Shown piece after piece: positions 35,947 through 45,241 of a stretch of 64,000 bases of DNA. Origin of the DNA: Sporosarcina koreensis (lineage in GTDB: Bacteria; Bacillota; Bacilli; Bacillales_A; Planococcaceae); contig NZ_LN651337.1 in assembly GCF_000826145.2 (NCBI RefSeq), positions 871,774-935,773 of the forward strand, read 5' to 3'. The stretch's first letter is position 1. Each line of letters begins with the position of its first letter. The notes below the pieces were generated by a model. It worked only from the letters and a program-made list of their open reading frames with translations, was not told the origin of the DNA and did not search any database. A program made the translations under genes and the position numbers.

Positions 35947-38331
35947 TTACTCCGCCGCATCCCTGTCCGCCAGGACCTGCCGCGGTTTGCTGCCTTCCGG
36001 CGGCCCGACGACGCCCCTCATCTCCATCTGATCGACAATACGGGCGGCACGGGAATAGCCGATACGGAATCTTCTCTGCAGCAGAGATACGGAAGCGGTC
36101 TGCATTTCGACGACCAGCTGCACCGCTTCATCGTACAGGTCATCCGTTTCTTCCATTTCATGCACTTCTTCGGTTTCTGAAGGGATCATCTCTTCCTGAT
36201 ATTGCGCTTTTTGCTGCTGGATGACGAAATCGACGACGGATTCCACTTCGCGGTCTGACACGAAAGCGCCCTGCACCCGCGTCGGTTTCGAAGCACCCGC
36301 CGGCAGGAACAGCATATCCCCCCTGCCGAGCAGTTTTTCGGCACCGCCGCTGTCGAGGATCGTCCTTGAATCGACCGCTGAAGAGACCGCGAAAGCGATA
36401 CGGGACGGGATATTCGCTTTGATGATGCCTGTGATGACATCCACACTCGGCCGCTGGGTCGCGATAATGAGGTGGATGCCGGCAGCCCGTGCCATTTGTG
36501 CAAGGCGTGTGATGGCATCTTCCACTTCGTTCGAGGCGACCATCATCAGGTCGGCGAGTTCATCGACAATGACGACGATATACGGCATCTTCGGGTGCTT
36601 TTCATCGTTTTCCTCGTTCCATTGGTCGATATGATCATTGTACCCTTCAATATTACGTGTTCCGGTATGTGAGAACAGTTCGTACCTCCGTTCCATTTCC
36701 GCGACCACTTTCTTCAGTGCCTGCGCCGCTTTCCTCGGGTCTGTCACGACAGGTGCCAGGAGATGCGGGATGCCATTATAGACGTTCAGCTCAACCATCT
36801 TCGGGTCGATCATCATCATCTTCACTTCGTGCGGTTTTGCCCGCATGATGATGCTGATGATGATGCCGTTGACACAGACACTTTTCCCGCTTCCAGTCGC
36901 CCCTGCAATCAGGACGTGCGGCATCTTATTCAGCTCGGCAAGCATCGCCTCGCCGCTGACGTCGCGGCCGAGCGCGATCAGCAGCTTGGAATCAGGACGG
37001 TTGTTCTGTTTTGCTTCGAGCACTTCCCGCAGACTGACGACAGCGACAGCTTTGTTCGGCACTTCGATTCCGACCGCGGATTTCCCGGGGATCGGCGCTT
37101 CGATCCGGATACCGCTTGCAGCGAGGGCAAGGGCGATATCATCTGCGAGACTGACGATCCGGCTCACTTTGACACCGGTGTCCGGCAGCACCTCATACTT
37201 CGTCACGGCCGGTCCTAAGTGCACTTGTGTCACCCGCGCCTTCACACCGAAACTGTGGAACGTCCTCTCCAATTTCTGCGCATTCGCCTGGATTGCATTA
37301 TATTCACCTGACTGGTCGTTTTCCGGCGGCTGTTTGAGGAGATTGAAGGACGGCAGCTGGTAGGACTCATTCTCCTCCTCCCCAGACACGCCTTGATATG
37401 GGTCTCCCGCTTCCGGTACAGCTGGCTTGTCATCCTGCTCTTCTGCCGGCTCCGGCCGCGGCGGCTGAGGGGCGGCCATGCTGCTTTCCGGCTGTTCCTT
37501 CTCCTCGGCGGCGCGCTCATTGAATGCCGAGATGATCGGCTGGACATATGGCTCTTCGGGAGCCGCCTGAGGTTCCGCGGGCTGTGCAATTTGCTCGCTG
37601 GCCGGCTTTTCCTTTTCCTTCTGATGCCTGCCCGCCCGGGTCCCTGCCGTCTTTTTCGCAGTCTTTTCAGGTTTCACCTTCGGCTGCGGTTTGAAATCGA
37701 TGCTCTGCACTTTCTGTTTCAGCGAGGCGAAGGCAGCCGGGAACCACTCTGCCAAGTAAGGAGCGAGTGCTTTCCCCGTGATCAGGATGAGCCCCGTCAA
37801 CAAGAGAAGCACTCCCGCTACCGCAGCGCCGGCAGAATCGAACAGCGAGAAGAACATTGCAAAAAGGACGGCGCCGACCATGCCGCCTCCGAGTGATCCG
37901 CTCCGTGTGCTGATTCCCCCGTTTGTGATGAGCACGTTCCATGTCTCTTTCAATGAGGAATCCGACAGCAGGACACGGCTTGCATATAATTCTTTGAATA
38001 ATAATATATGGCTGAATAAAAGCAGACTTCCGAGTATGCACAAACTTCCCCCGACAATCCGGTTCTTCCAGCCCAGCTCGCCCCGTTTCACCATGAAGAC
38101 AAGCGCCTGCAGAATCAGCATGAGCGGAAGTGCACCATGCCAGTTGCCGAACAGGAAGCGGCCTGCTGAGCCCAACCCTCTTCCGACCGGTCCGAATTCG
38201 AATAGGATGATGACGGCAAGTGCCAGCATGGCGAGACCGACCACTTCGAACAGGAGGGGATTCAGCTGTTTCTTGCCTTTCTTTTTCGGTGAGGGCCTTC
38301 TCTTTTTCTTTTTCGAGACTTTCTTGGACAT
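35947..38331 (-). CDS. spoIIIE: DNA translocase FtsK/SpoIIIE
   Basis: A 794-residue translocase. It has a very basic N-terminus, four membrane helices within about residues 24-185, a long Pro/Glu/Ala-rich linker (about 215-320), the RecA-like motor with GATGSGKSV and [11 protein letters not shown], and a C-terminal gamma winged helix ([34 protein letters not shown]) that reads KOPS/SRS sequences. In a sporeformer it pumps the chromosome into the forespore. It lies between rnjB and ymfC; the tepA gene that sits between rnjB and spoIIIE in B. subtilis is absent. Confidence 0.96.
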   Translation of the reverse strand: MSKKVSKKKKRRPSPKKKGKKQLNPLLFEVVGLAMLALAVIILFEFGPVGRGLGSAGRFLFGNWHGALPLMLILQALVFMVKRGELGWKNRIVGGSLCILGSLLLFSHILLFKELYASRVLLSDSSLKETWNVLITNGGISTRSGSLGGGMVGAVLFAMFFSLFDSAGAAVAGVLLLLTGLILITGKALAPYLAEWFPAAFASLKQKVQSIDFKPQPKVKPEKTAKKTAGTRAGRHQKEKEKPASEQIAQPAEPQAAPEEPYVQPIISAFNERAAEEKEQPESSMAAPQPPRPEPAEEQDDKPAVPEAGDPYQGVSGEEENESYQLPSFNLLKQPPENDQSGEYNAIQANAQKLERTFHSFGVKARVTQVHLGPAVTKYEVLPDTGVKVSRIVSLADDIALALAASGIRIEAPIPGKSAVGIEVPNKAVAVVSLREVLEAKQNNRPDSKLLIALGRDVSGEAMLAELNKMPHVLIAGATGSGKSVCVNGIIISIIMRAKPHEVKMMMIDPKMVELNVYNGIPHLLAPVVTDPRKAAQALKKVVAEMERRYELFSHTGTRNIEGYNDHIDQWNEENDEKHPKMPYIVVIVDELADLMMVASNEVEDAITRLAQMARAAGIHLIIATQRPSVDVITGIIKANIPSRIAFAVSSAVDSRTILDSGGAEKLLGRGDMLFLPAGASKPTRVQGAFVSDREVESVVDFVIQQQKAQYQEEMIPSETEEVHEMEETDDLYDEAVQLVVEMQTASVSLLQRRFRIGYSRAARIVDQMEMRGVVGPPEGSKPRQVLADRDAAE

Positions 38332-38350
38332 GCTCTGCCTCCTTTTTGCG

Positions 38351-38385
38351 AAAAAAGGATTTCCCGCCTGACGGCAAGGAAATCC
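38351..38385 (-). terminator. Intrinsic terminator of rnjB
   Basis: GGATTTCC/GGAAATCC arms (38357-38385) with inner GCC/GGC pairs, followed by six T residues on the minus strand. Confidence 0.88.
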
Positions 38386-38401
38386 TCGAAAGATTGTTCA
38401 A

Positions 38402-40069
38402 TCAGTATTCCATAATGATCGGGATGATCATCGGACGCCTTTTTGTTTGCTGATATAAGTAGGAACTGAGGGTATCCCGGATCTCCTGCTTAATGTTTGT
38501 CCACTCAAACGTTTCTTTATTCACATACTTTTCAACGATCTTGCGAATCAGCTTCGAAGCTTCTTCGAGGAGCTCCTCGGATTCCCGGACATAGATGAAT
38601 CCGCGCGATACGATTTCAGGACCTGCCGCAATCTTCTTCTGCTTCCGGTTCAGCGTGATGACAATCGTGAAAATTCCGTCCTGTGAAAGGAGTTTCCGAT
38701 CGCGGAGGACAATGTTACCGACGTCACCGACGCCGATTCCGTCAATCAGGACATTGCCTGCTGTGACACGTCCGCTCATACGGATCTTACCGTTCTTGAA
38801 CTCGACGATGTCGCCTTTGTCGGCGATGAAGATCTGGTTCTTCCGCATGCCGGTCTCCTGTGCGAGTTTCGAATGGGCGATCAGCATCCGGTATTCCCCT
38901 GTGATCGGAATGAAATTTTTCGGCTGCATGAGGTTGAGCATCATCTTCAGGTCTTCCTGGCTTCCGTGACCGGAGACATGGACATTCCTCGCCGACGTGA
39001 GCACTTTCGCGCCCAGTTTCGCCAGTTCATTCATCATCGAATAGACGGAGACTTCCGATCCCGGTGACGGTGTCACGGTGATCAGAACCGTATCCGTGTC
39101 TTTGATGCGGACATCGCGATGATGCTTGCGGACGATCTTTTCGAGGGCTTCGAGCGGTTCGCCCTGGCTGCCGGTCATGATGATGACAATTTCACTGTCA
39201 TCATGGTTTCCGAGTTCTTTCACGGAAATGACAGTATCTTCAGCCACTTTCAAGTAGCCGAGTTTGAGGCCGACTTCAAAATAACTTTCAAGGCTTTTTC
39301 CGACGACGGCCACTTTCCGTCCGGTCTCCGCCGCTTTATCAAGCACTTGCTGGATCCGCAGGAAGTTCGAGGCGTAGACGGCAACAAGGATTCTGCCTTC
39401 CGCGCCGTAGAAGGTTTTCGACAGCTGTGCTTCCACGACTGTTTCGGACGTTGTATGGCCCGGTCGTTCGGCATCAGTCGAATCGGACATCAGGATGAAC
39501 ACGCCTTCTTCTCCGAGGGCGGCCATCTTGCCGAGATCGGGCTTGTACGGCCCTTTTGCAGCCTGGTCGAATTTGAAATCGCCTGTATGCACGATCGCCC
39601 CTTCGCTCGTATGGAATACGATGCCGAGTGCATCGGGTATGCTGTGGGTTGTGTTGAAGAATGTCACGTACGTCTGCTTGAAATTCATGCGGCTTTTGGT
39701 CGATACTTCAAAAAATTTGACATTGGAAGGAGCCGGCATTATCTTCAGGTGCTCTTTTGCGAGCGCCAGCGTCAGCTTGGACCCGTAGACCGGCGCCTGG
39801 ACTTTCTGCAGCAAGTAGGCGATCGCCCCGATTGCATCTTCGTGTCCGTGCGTCAGGAAGATCCCTTTGACACGGTCCTTGTTTTCTTCCAAATATGTCA
39901 TATCCGGAACGACAAAGTCGATTCCGAGCATTTCTTCTTCAGGGAACATGAGTCCGGCGTCGACGACAAACAGTTCATCATCGATTTCCACCACATACAT
40001 CGATTTCCCCAGCTCTCCCACTCCGCCGAGCGGAATGACTTTGATTACTTCATTTTTGACTTTTGTCAC
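38402..40069 (-). CDS. rnjB: Ribonuclease J2
   Basis: With GTG 40069 the protein has 555 residues, identical in length to B. subtilis RNase J2. The metallo-beta-lactamase motif reads LTHGHEDAIGA, where RNase J1 has HGHEDHIG; the lost His is typical of J2, which has weak activity and partners J1. The beta-CASP domain and a C-terminal domain (ITLNRKQKKIAAGPEIVSRGFIYVRESEELL) follow. AGGAGG precedes the GTG; an overlapping out-of-frame ATG (ATGTGA) lies 2 nt earlier. Confidence 0.94.
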   Translation of the reverse strand: MTKVKNEVIKVIPLGGVGELGKSMYVVEIDDELFVVDAGLMFPEEEMLGIDFVVPDMTYLEENKDRVKGIFLTHGHEDAIGAIAYLLQKVQAPVYGSKLTLALAKEHLKIMPAPSNVKFFEVSTKSRMNFKQTYVTFFNTTHSIPDALGIVFHTSEGAIVHTGDFKFDQAAKGPYKPDLGKMAALGEEGVFILMSDSTDAERPGHTTSETVVEAQLSKTFYGAEGRILVAVYASNFLRIQQVLDKAAETGRKVAVVGKSLESYFEVGLKLGYLKVAEDTVISVKELGNHDDSEIVIIMTGSQGEPLEALEKIVRKHHRDVRIKDTDTVLITVTPSPGSEVSVYSMMNELAKLGAKVLTSARNVHVSGHGSQEDLKMMLNLMQPKNFIPITGEYRMLIAHSKLAQETGMRKNQIFIADKGDIVEFKNGKIRMSGRVTAGNVLIDGIGVGDVGNIVLRDRKLLSQDGIFTIVITLNRKQKKIAAGPEIVSRGFIYVRESEELLEEASKLIRKIVEKYVNKETFEWTNIKQEIRDTLSSYLYQQTKRRPMIIPIIMEY

Positions 40070-40146
40070 ATTATTTCCTCCTATGAAAAATTCCCGCACT
40101 AAACGACTAGTTCCCATTATACTTGACCGAGCAGTTCTGCACAAAC

Positions 40147-40172
40147 AAAAATAGCCGGCATTTCTGCCGGCT
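40147..40172 (-). terminator. Intrinsic terminator of dapA
   Basis: AGCCGGCA/TGCCGGCT 8-bp stem with a TTTC loop and a T-rich tail (TATTTTTG) on the minus strand. Confidence 0.88.
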
Positions 40173-40174
40173 GC

Positions 40175-41065
40175 TCATATCAGACGTCTTGCCGCTGCTT
40201 TCATACTTTCATATACTGCGTCCAGCCCGGGTTCACTTGGTGATGCACCAATCAGAGGGAGCCTGACCCCGCCGACGGGAATTCCTGCTCGGTTCAGGAA
40301 ATACTTCACAGGAACCGGGTTCGGTTTTGAGAAGACTGCTCCGAACAGCGGAAGGAGGGTCCGGTGCCATTCCGCGGCAAGTCCGTTACGCCCGTCTTGG
40401 AAAGCACTGATCATCTGCTGTATTTCGCAGCCTGCAATATGGGAGGTCACGGAGATGACCCCGTCTCCCCCGATTGCGAGCAGCGGAAGTGTCAGCGCAT
40501 CATCACCGCTGTATACCATGAATTCCTCATCGGTTCCTGCGATGATGTCCGCCATCTGCTCCAAGTCCCCGCTTGCCTCTTTGACCGCCCGGATGTTGTC
40601 GATCTTTGAAAGACGGATCACAGTCTCCGCAGTCATGTTGACTCCCGATCTTCCGGGGATGTTATACAGCAGCACAGGTATGGAAATGCTTTCTGCAATC
40701 GCTTTGAAATGGGCATACAGCCCCTGCTGGTCAGGTTTATTGTAATACGGTACTACCAGCATGACGCCGTCTGCCCCAATCTCCTCCGCCCTCTGTGCCG
40801 CACGGATCGAAGCTGCCGTGTCATTACTGCCGGCCCCTGCTATGACCGGCACCCGGTTATCTGCGGCGTCGATGACACCGGCCAGCAGTTCTTCCTTCTC
40901 TTGTTCGGTAAGTGTCGGGGATTCCCCCGTCGTCCCGTTGACGATCAATGAATCGGTCCCTGTCGACAATAGATGTTCGACGAGGCTGGCGGCAGCCGCG
41001 AGGTCCACTGTCCCCTCCTGGCTGAACGGCGCCACCATCGCTGTACCAATCCGGCCTAATCTCAT
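40175..41065 (-). CDS. dapA: 4-Hydroxy-tetrahydrodipicolinate synthase
   Basis: A 296-residue class I aldolase that condenses pyruvate with aspartate semialdehyde. NGTTGESPTL forms the substrate loop, LLYNIPGRSG has the catalytic Tyr, and AVKEASGDL the Schiff-base Lys. ATG 41065 (MRLGRIGTAMVAPF) follows AAAGGATGAG and matches the family start. It lies 13 bp behind asd; in B. subtilis the aspartokinase gene dapG separates them. Its product feeds both lysine/peptidoglycan and, through DpaAB encoded nearby, spore dipicolinate. Confidence 0.97.
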   Translation of the reverse strand: MRLGRIGTAMVAPFSQEGTVDLAAAASLVEHLLSTGTDSLIVNGTTGESPTLTEQEKEELLAGVIDAADNRVPVIAGAGSNDTAASIRAAQRAEEIGADGVMLVVPYYNKPDQQGLYAHFKAIAESISIPVLLYNIPGRSGVNMTAETVIRLSKIDNIRAVKEASGDLEQMADIIAGTDEEFMVYSGDDALTLPLLAIGGDGVISVTSHIAGCEIQQMISAFQDGRNGLAAEWHRTLLPLFGAVFSKPNPVPVKYFLNRAGIPVGGVRLPLIGASPSEPGLDAVYESMKAAARRLI

Positions 41066-41078
41066 TCGCTCATCCTTT

Positions 41079-42131
41079 TTAGTTATCATTTCGGGAATGG
41101 ATCCCGTCTTCAATCAGCTTCTCTGCAATCTGCACAGAGTTCAATGCTGCCCCTTTCAATAAGTTGTCTGCGACAATCCACAAATGGAAACCACGCGGAT
41201 GATCCGGGTCTTTCCGGATCCGGCCGACAAAGACGGCGTCTTGGTTCTCTGCTGCCAAAGGCATCGGATATTCCTGCTTCGCCGGGTCATCCTGGACGAT
41301 GATCCCTCTCGCTTCCGCTATTTTGCGGCGCAGCTGTTCAGCGCTCACGCCGTCTTGACCGATTTCAATATAGACAGACTCCGAATGGCCGGTCACAACA
41401 GGAAGGCGGACACACGTCGCCGATACCGAAATGGACTCATCCGCCAGTATTTTCTTCGTTTCGTTGATCATCTTCCATTCTTCTTTCGTATAGCCCTTGC
41501 TGTCGAACACATCGATTTGCGGAATGACATTGAACGCAATCGGATAATGACGTTCGGATCCGGCTGTCGGCAGCTGGGCTGCCGTATTGCCGGCTCTGGA
41601 ATCGAATTGCCTGCTTTGTGATTTCAGTTCAAGAATCGCATCAGCGCCCGCACCGGACACTGCCTGGTATGTGGAGACGATGATCCGTTCCAGTCCGTAC
41701 GCCTCTTTCACAGGATTGAGCGCCGCCACCATCTGGATCGTGGAGCAGTTCGGATTGGCGATCAGCCCTCTGTGGTTCCGCAGCGCCTGCGGGTTCACTT
41801 CCGGCACAACGAGCGGCACATTGGCATCCATGCGGAACGCACTCGTGTTATCAATGACTGCAGCTCCCCTCCTGATCGCTTCAGGTGCCAGCACTTCTGA
41901 AATGGCACCGCCTGCGCTGAAGAAGGCAAAGTCGATATCCTGGAATGACTCCGGCTTCGCCTCTTCGATCGTGAACAGTCTGCCCGCCGCCTGTATGACG
42001 GTTCCTGCTGAGCGGGAAGAAGCCAGCAGTTTGATGGATCGTATCGGGAAAGACCGTTCGATTAGCTTATCAAGTATTTTAGCGCCTACTGCACCGGAGG
42101 CCCCTACAATTGCAACATTATACGTCTGCAT
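41079..42131 (-). CDS. asd: Aspartate-semialdehyde dehydrogenase
   Basis: A 350-residue NADP-dependent enzyme making aspartate semialdehyde from aspartyl phosphate. The Rossmann motif GASGAVGAK is at the N-terminus, the catalytic Cys is in NPNCSTIQ, and the His is in the RLPVVTGHSESVYIE region. A clear extended -10 promoter lies upstream, so asd-dapA can be expressed apart from the dpa genes, which would let vegetative lysine synthesis run without sporulation. Confidence 0.96.
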   Translation of the reverse strand: MQTYNVAIVGASGAVGAKILDKLIERSFPIRSIKLLASSRSAGTVIQAAGRLFTIEEAKPESFQDIDFAFFSAGGAISEVLAPEAIRRGAAVIDNTSAFRMDANVPLVVPEVNPQALRNHRGLIANPNCSTIQMVAALNPVKEAYGLERIIVSTYQAVSGAGADAILELKSQSRQFDSRAGNTAAQLPTAGSERHYPIAFNVIPQIDVFDSKGYTKEEWKMINETKKILADESISVSATCVRLPVVTGHSESVYIEIGQDGVSAEQLRRKIAEARGIIVQDDPAKQEYPMPLAAENQDAVFVGRIRKDPDHPRGFHLWIVADNLLKGAALNSVQIAEKLIEDGIHSRNDN

Positions 42132-42193
42132 GCTGATTCTCCTTCTCTGAAGTGATGTTCCGGATCCGGCTCATCGTTTTTCACGTTTCAGGA

Positions 42194-42202
42194 ATTATAC
42201 CA
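42194..42202 (-). promoter_or_regulatory. Extended -10 promoter for asd-dapA
   Basis: TATGGTATAAT on the minus strand (perfect TATAAT at 42199-42194 with TG one base upstream), with no good -35; typical of an extended -10 promoter. The leader would be about 55 nt. Confidence 0.65.
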
Positions 42203-42223
42203 TAACAACGAATTTTCTGTAGG

Positions 42224-42817
42224 TCATTTTTCGGGAGTGTGTGTGATAAGAAGCGGCTGGAGCTGTTTCTTCTGAATTGCGGCAGCGGCAGTTTCCACAA
42301 TGAGGGAAAAGTCGCTGATGAGGGAGTTTGGTTTTTTTACGGGGTCATCCTGTCCGAACGGGATGAAGAATACGTTTTTCATATTCAGCAATTTGACCAG
42401 ATTATATGCGTTGAGACCAAGTGCATCATTCGTGGATATGCCGAGTACGACGGGTGCATGGTTCCGCATCGTCGCCTTGGCTGCCATGAGCACGGGGGAA
42501 TCCGTGGCCGCATTCGCGAGCCTGCTCATGGAATTCCCGGTCATCGGTGCGATGATCATACAATCGACGGGTGAAGAAGGGCCGAATGGCTCTGCCCCTG
42601 CAATGGATGAAATCACCTTTTCACCGGTCGCTGTCTCGATCTTTTCAATCCATTCTTCCCCTGTTCCGAAACGAGTAGCTGCGGTGAGTACTGAATGGGT
42701 GATGACAGGGATGACGGTCGCTCCTGCGTCCTGCAGACGCCCGATCATCGGCAGCAGCTCTTCATACGTACAGTGCGATGCTGTGATTCCGAGGCCGATC
42801 CGTTTGTTTTGAAGCAT
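42224..42817 (-). CDS. dpaB: Dipicolinate synthase subunit B
   Basis: A 197-residue flavoprotein-fold protein, the size of B. subtilis DpaB (SpoVFB). GLGITASHCTYEELLP opens the chain, and the family segment APMTGNSMSRLANAATDSPVLMAAKATMRNHAPVVLGISTNDALG is nearly unchanged. With DpaA it oxidises the dapA product to dipicolinic acid, the spore-core Ca chelator. It starts 4 nt after dpaA. Confidence 0.95.
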   Translation of the reverse strand: MLQNKRIGLGITASHCTYEELLPMIGRLQDAGATVIPVITHSVLTAATRFGTGEEWIEKIETATGEKVISSIAGAEPFGPSSPVDCMIIAPMTGNSMSRLANAATDSPVLMAAKATMRNHAPVVLGISTNDALGLNAYNLVKLLNMKNVFFIPFGQDDPVKKPNSLISDFSLIVETAAAAIQKKQLQPLLITHTPEK

Positions 42818-42821
42818 AGTT

Positions 42822-43601
42822 CTACTCCTTTCCTCTGCACATTCTCAGCACTGCCTGCGCCAAGTACTCTCCCGCTCTGTGCGGAAAATGCTTGCCGGGC
42901 AGCCCGAGATGTACCGTATAGTATGCAGAGGAGGAACCGGGCTTTAGGCAGCCGGGCATCGAGGCCAATTCGAAGACATGCAGTGTGCTGTCCGCCTTCC
43001 TCTCAAACCAGGGGAAAGGTATCGTATTGACGAGATATCCGGAAGCGGGCAGATTCTCCGTATGAAGGAGTTCAGCCTTGTATCCCCGGGCTTCCGCTTC
43101 ACCGAGCTGGGTGCCGGACCGGGCATAGACCGTCAAGTCCGCACCGAGCGCCGAAAAGGCTTCGGCTGCCATCCGTCCGACTCTTCCGAAGCCTGCGATC
43201 GCGATTGCCGTGCCGGCAGCCGGCTCTTTCGTCCGGGTCCAGAATTCACTGATGAACGCTTCGGCGGTGAGCCAGGCATTGTTCCAGACAAACCGCTCTT
43301 CCGTCAGATAGCTCCGAACCTCGTGCCCTCCCTGTTCCAGCTGAAGACGGACTTCATCGTCCATCAGGCCTGTAAAGAACCGGACGTTGTCCTTGAACAA
43401 GTCCGCCGGCAGGACGCCTGCCAGGCCGCGCACCGGCAAAATGATATGGGTGGGTTCCGACCGTTCGATAAGATCGATCAGTTCATCCGTCACCTCATCT
43501 GTCCGGCACACGTCACAAGTGTGTTTCGCCGCCTGCAAAACCAGCGCACAGGACTGCATCCGTTCGTCCGCCCCGACAACAAGCCAGCGACTTTCATTCA
43601 T
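42822..43601 (-). CDS. dpaA: Dipicolinate synthase subunit A (short, divergent)
   Basis: A 259-residue NAD(P)-dependent subunit; B. subtilis DpaA has 297. The C-terminal Rossmann fold is plain (AIAGFGRVGRMAAEAFSALGADLTVYAR), followed by NTIPFPWF, FELASMPG and LGLPGKHFPHRAGEYLAQAVL, which match the family. The N-terminal half is poorly conserved and some 35-40 residues shorter. ATG 43601 lies behind GGAGCGG and overlaps the end of ymxH by 8 nt; the frame stays open to 43748 only across ymxH. The call rests on the C-terminal half and on dpaB next door. Confidence 0.88.
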   Translation of the reverse strand: MNESRWLVVGADERMQSCALVLQAAKHTCDVCRTDEVTDELIDLIERSEPTHIILPVRGLAGVLPADLFKDNVRFFTGLMDDEVRLQLEQGGHEVRSYLTEERFVWNNAWLTAEAFISEFWTRTKEPAAGTAIAIAGFGRVGRMAAEAFSALGADLTVYARSGTQLGEAEARGYKAELLHTENLPASGYLVNTIPFPWFERKADSTLHVFELASMPGCLKPGSSSAYYTVHLGLPGKHFPHRAGEYLAQAVLRMCRGKE

Positions 43602-43866
43602 CGTATTCCGCTCCGTCCAGGAAGTGTGTCTTGCCGAACAGGATCCGGTGCTCGCCGATGAGGACGATTTCACTCCAGGGGATATATTCCTTCGAGGATT
43701 CCTTTTTCTGCAAGAATGGTATCTTTCCGCCGCGGTCCCTGATTTCAAAACCGATGATCGCTCCGCTGCGCCTGTCGAACAGCAGATCGGTATCCGCTAA
43801 GAAGCCGTACCGTATTCCTTCTGCCACTTGGATCAATTCTTTCTGTGCAAGCTCCGATAATAGCAT
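43594..43866 (-). CDS. ymxH: YlmC/YmxH family PRC-barrel protein
   Basis: A 90-residue protein beginning MLLSELAQKELIQVAEGIRYG with a PRC-barrel-like beta fold (GFLADTDLLFDRRSGAIIGFEI). The family is widespread in sporeformers, and ymxH stands between mlpA and dpaA in B. subtilis too. The function is unknown. GAGGAGG precedes the ATG. Being coupled to dpaA it is probably expressed with the dipicolinate genes. Confidence 0.92.
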   Translation of the reverse strand: MLLSELAQKELIQVAEGIRYGFLADTDLLFDRRSGAIIGFEIRDRGGKIPFLQKKESSKEYIPWSEIVLIGEHRILFGKTHFLDGAEYDE

Positions 43867-43934
43867 GCATCCGCCTCCTCGCTGTATAGTCCCAGTCTAT
43901 GACGGAACAGCGGAAAAGCTGACACCTGAATTTC

Positions 43935-45164
43935 TCACCCCGTCACCGGGGACACGATGGCAACAGCCGGCTCCGCAGCAAGAATCTGTTGTGCCAGCAA
44001 TGCGACTTGCCTGACAGTCACAGCTCGGATCAGAGCTGTAACTTCCTCTTCTGTACGGTGCGCCTGGAGAAGAAGTTCGTTGTTCCCGTTCCTGTGCATT
44101 CTGGATTCCGTACTTTCCAGGCCGATGAGGAAACTGCCGATCATCTGCTCCTGCGCATGATGGAGCTCCTGTTCCGTTACGCCTTGTTCAGCGATTCCCC
44201 GGATGACGGCCTGCACTGCGCCGAACAGCTCCTGTTCGTTCTCAGACGAAGCTGCACCTCCGATGACGAAGGCACCTTCTGTCTCATGCCCTGCATAATA
44301 GGAATAGACCGAGTACGCAAGTCCTTTTTCTTCACGCACCTGCTGGAACAGCCGGGACGACATCGTGCCTCCGGCGATGCTGTCCAGCATGGCCAGTGTA
44401 TAGATTTCCGGATCGGCAAGGGCCAGCCCCGGATACCCGAGGAAGAGATGCGTCTGCTCGATGTCTTTCGTTTTACGGACGGACCCGCTGTAAAATTGTG
44501 CAGGCCGCCTGCTTTCCTGCTGGTGTGGCCGGTCATTTCTGCAGAAAGTGCCGAACAGCTTTTCCACTGTCTTTAAAAGCTCTTCACCGAACTGACCTGC
44601 GATTGACACAACTATTCTTTCCGGGAGGTATGTCCGCTTCATGAACTTCATAAGCTGCTGCCGGGTGAGCGGCCCGACGCTGGCGGCCGTCCCTCCGATC
44701 GGCCTCCCGATCGGATGATCCGGAAACATGACCGTCCATAACTGTTCGTCCGCGTCATCTTCCGGTGAATCTTCGACAGAGGCGAGTTCGTCGAGAATGA
44801 CGGTCTTCTCCTTCTCGATCTCCCCTTCATCCATAGAGGAGTTCAGCAGCATATCGGCAAGTATCTCAGCAGCCGCACCCGCTTTGTCTGCAAGTACGGT
44901 CGCGTGGAGGCACGTCGTCTCTTTTGTCGTGAAGGCATTGATGTCGCCGCCGAACAGGTCAAACTGCTGGGCGATCTGCTTCGCTGTCCTGGAAGCTGTC
45001 CCTTTGAACAGCATATGCTCGATGAAATGAGCGATCCCCTCTTCGCCGGGCAGTTCGTCTGCAGAACCGGTTTTCACCCAGATGCCGAGCGATACGGACC
45101 TGGCATGACCGATCGGCTCGCTGACGACCCGGACGCCATTCGGCAGTGTGTTGATGGTTATCAT
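43935..45164 (-). CDS. mlpA: M16 family zinc peptidase MlpA (YmxG)
   Basis: A 409-residue protein, the same length as B. subtilis MlpA. The inverted zinc motif HFIEH is in EEGIAHFIEHMLFKGT, and the downstream Glu is in the segment GEIEKEKTVILDEL. VREEKGLAYSVYSYYAG gives the Arg-Tyr pair. ATG 45164 (MITINTLPNGVRVVSE) follows AGGAG; the longer frame to 45236 runs through the pnp terminator. MlpA has been linked to regulation of extracellular proteases in B. subtilis. Confidence 0.95.
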   Translation of the reverse strand: MITINTLPNGVRVVSEPIGHARSVSLGIWVKTGSADELPGEEGIAHFIEHMLFKGTASRTAKQIAQQFDLFGGDINAFTTKETTCLHATVLADKAGAAAEILADMLLNSSMDEGEIEKEKTVILDELASVEDSPEDDADEQLWTVMFPDHPIGRPIGGTAASVGPLTRQQLMKFMKRTYLPERIVVSIAGQFGEELLKTVEKLFGTFCRNDRPHQQESRRPAQFYSGSVRKTKDIEQTHLFLGYPGLALADPEIYTLAMLDSIAGGTMSSRLFQQVREEKGLAYSVYSYYAGHETEGAFVIGGAASSENEQELFGAVQAVIRGIAEQGVTEQELHHAQEQMIGSFLIGLESTESRMHRNGNNELLLQAHRTEEEVTALIRAVTVRQVALLAQQILAAEPAVAIVSPVTG

Positions 45165-45190
45165 GTTGTCGTCTCCTAACTGTACTAAGC

Positions 45191-45231
45191 AAAAAAGCCC
45201 CGCTCTCACTGATTCGTGGGAGGAGGCTTTC
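45191..45231 (-). terminator. Terminator between pnp and mlpA
   Basis: AAAGCC arms and partly paired GC-rich stem with six T residues on the minus strand, between the pnp stop and mlpA. Confidence 0.7.
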
Positions 45232-45241
45232 TGCAATCTGT

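Noticed and set aside
42132-42223. Lysine riboswitch before asd-dapA
   Set aside because: The interval is too short and holds only an extended -10 promoter and a ribosome site.
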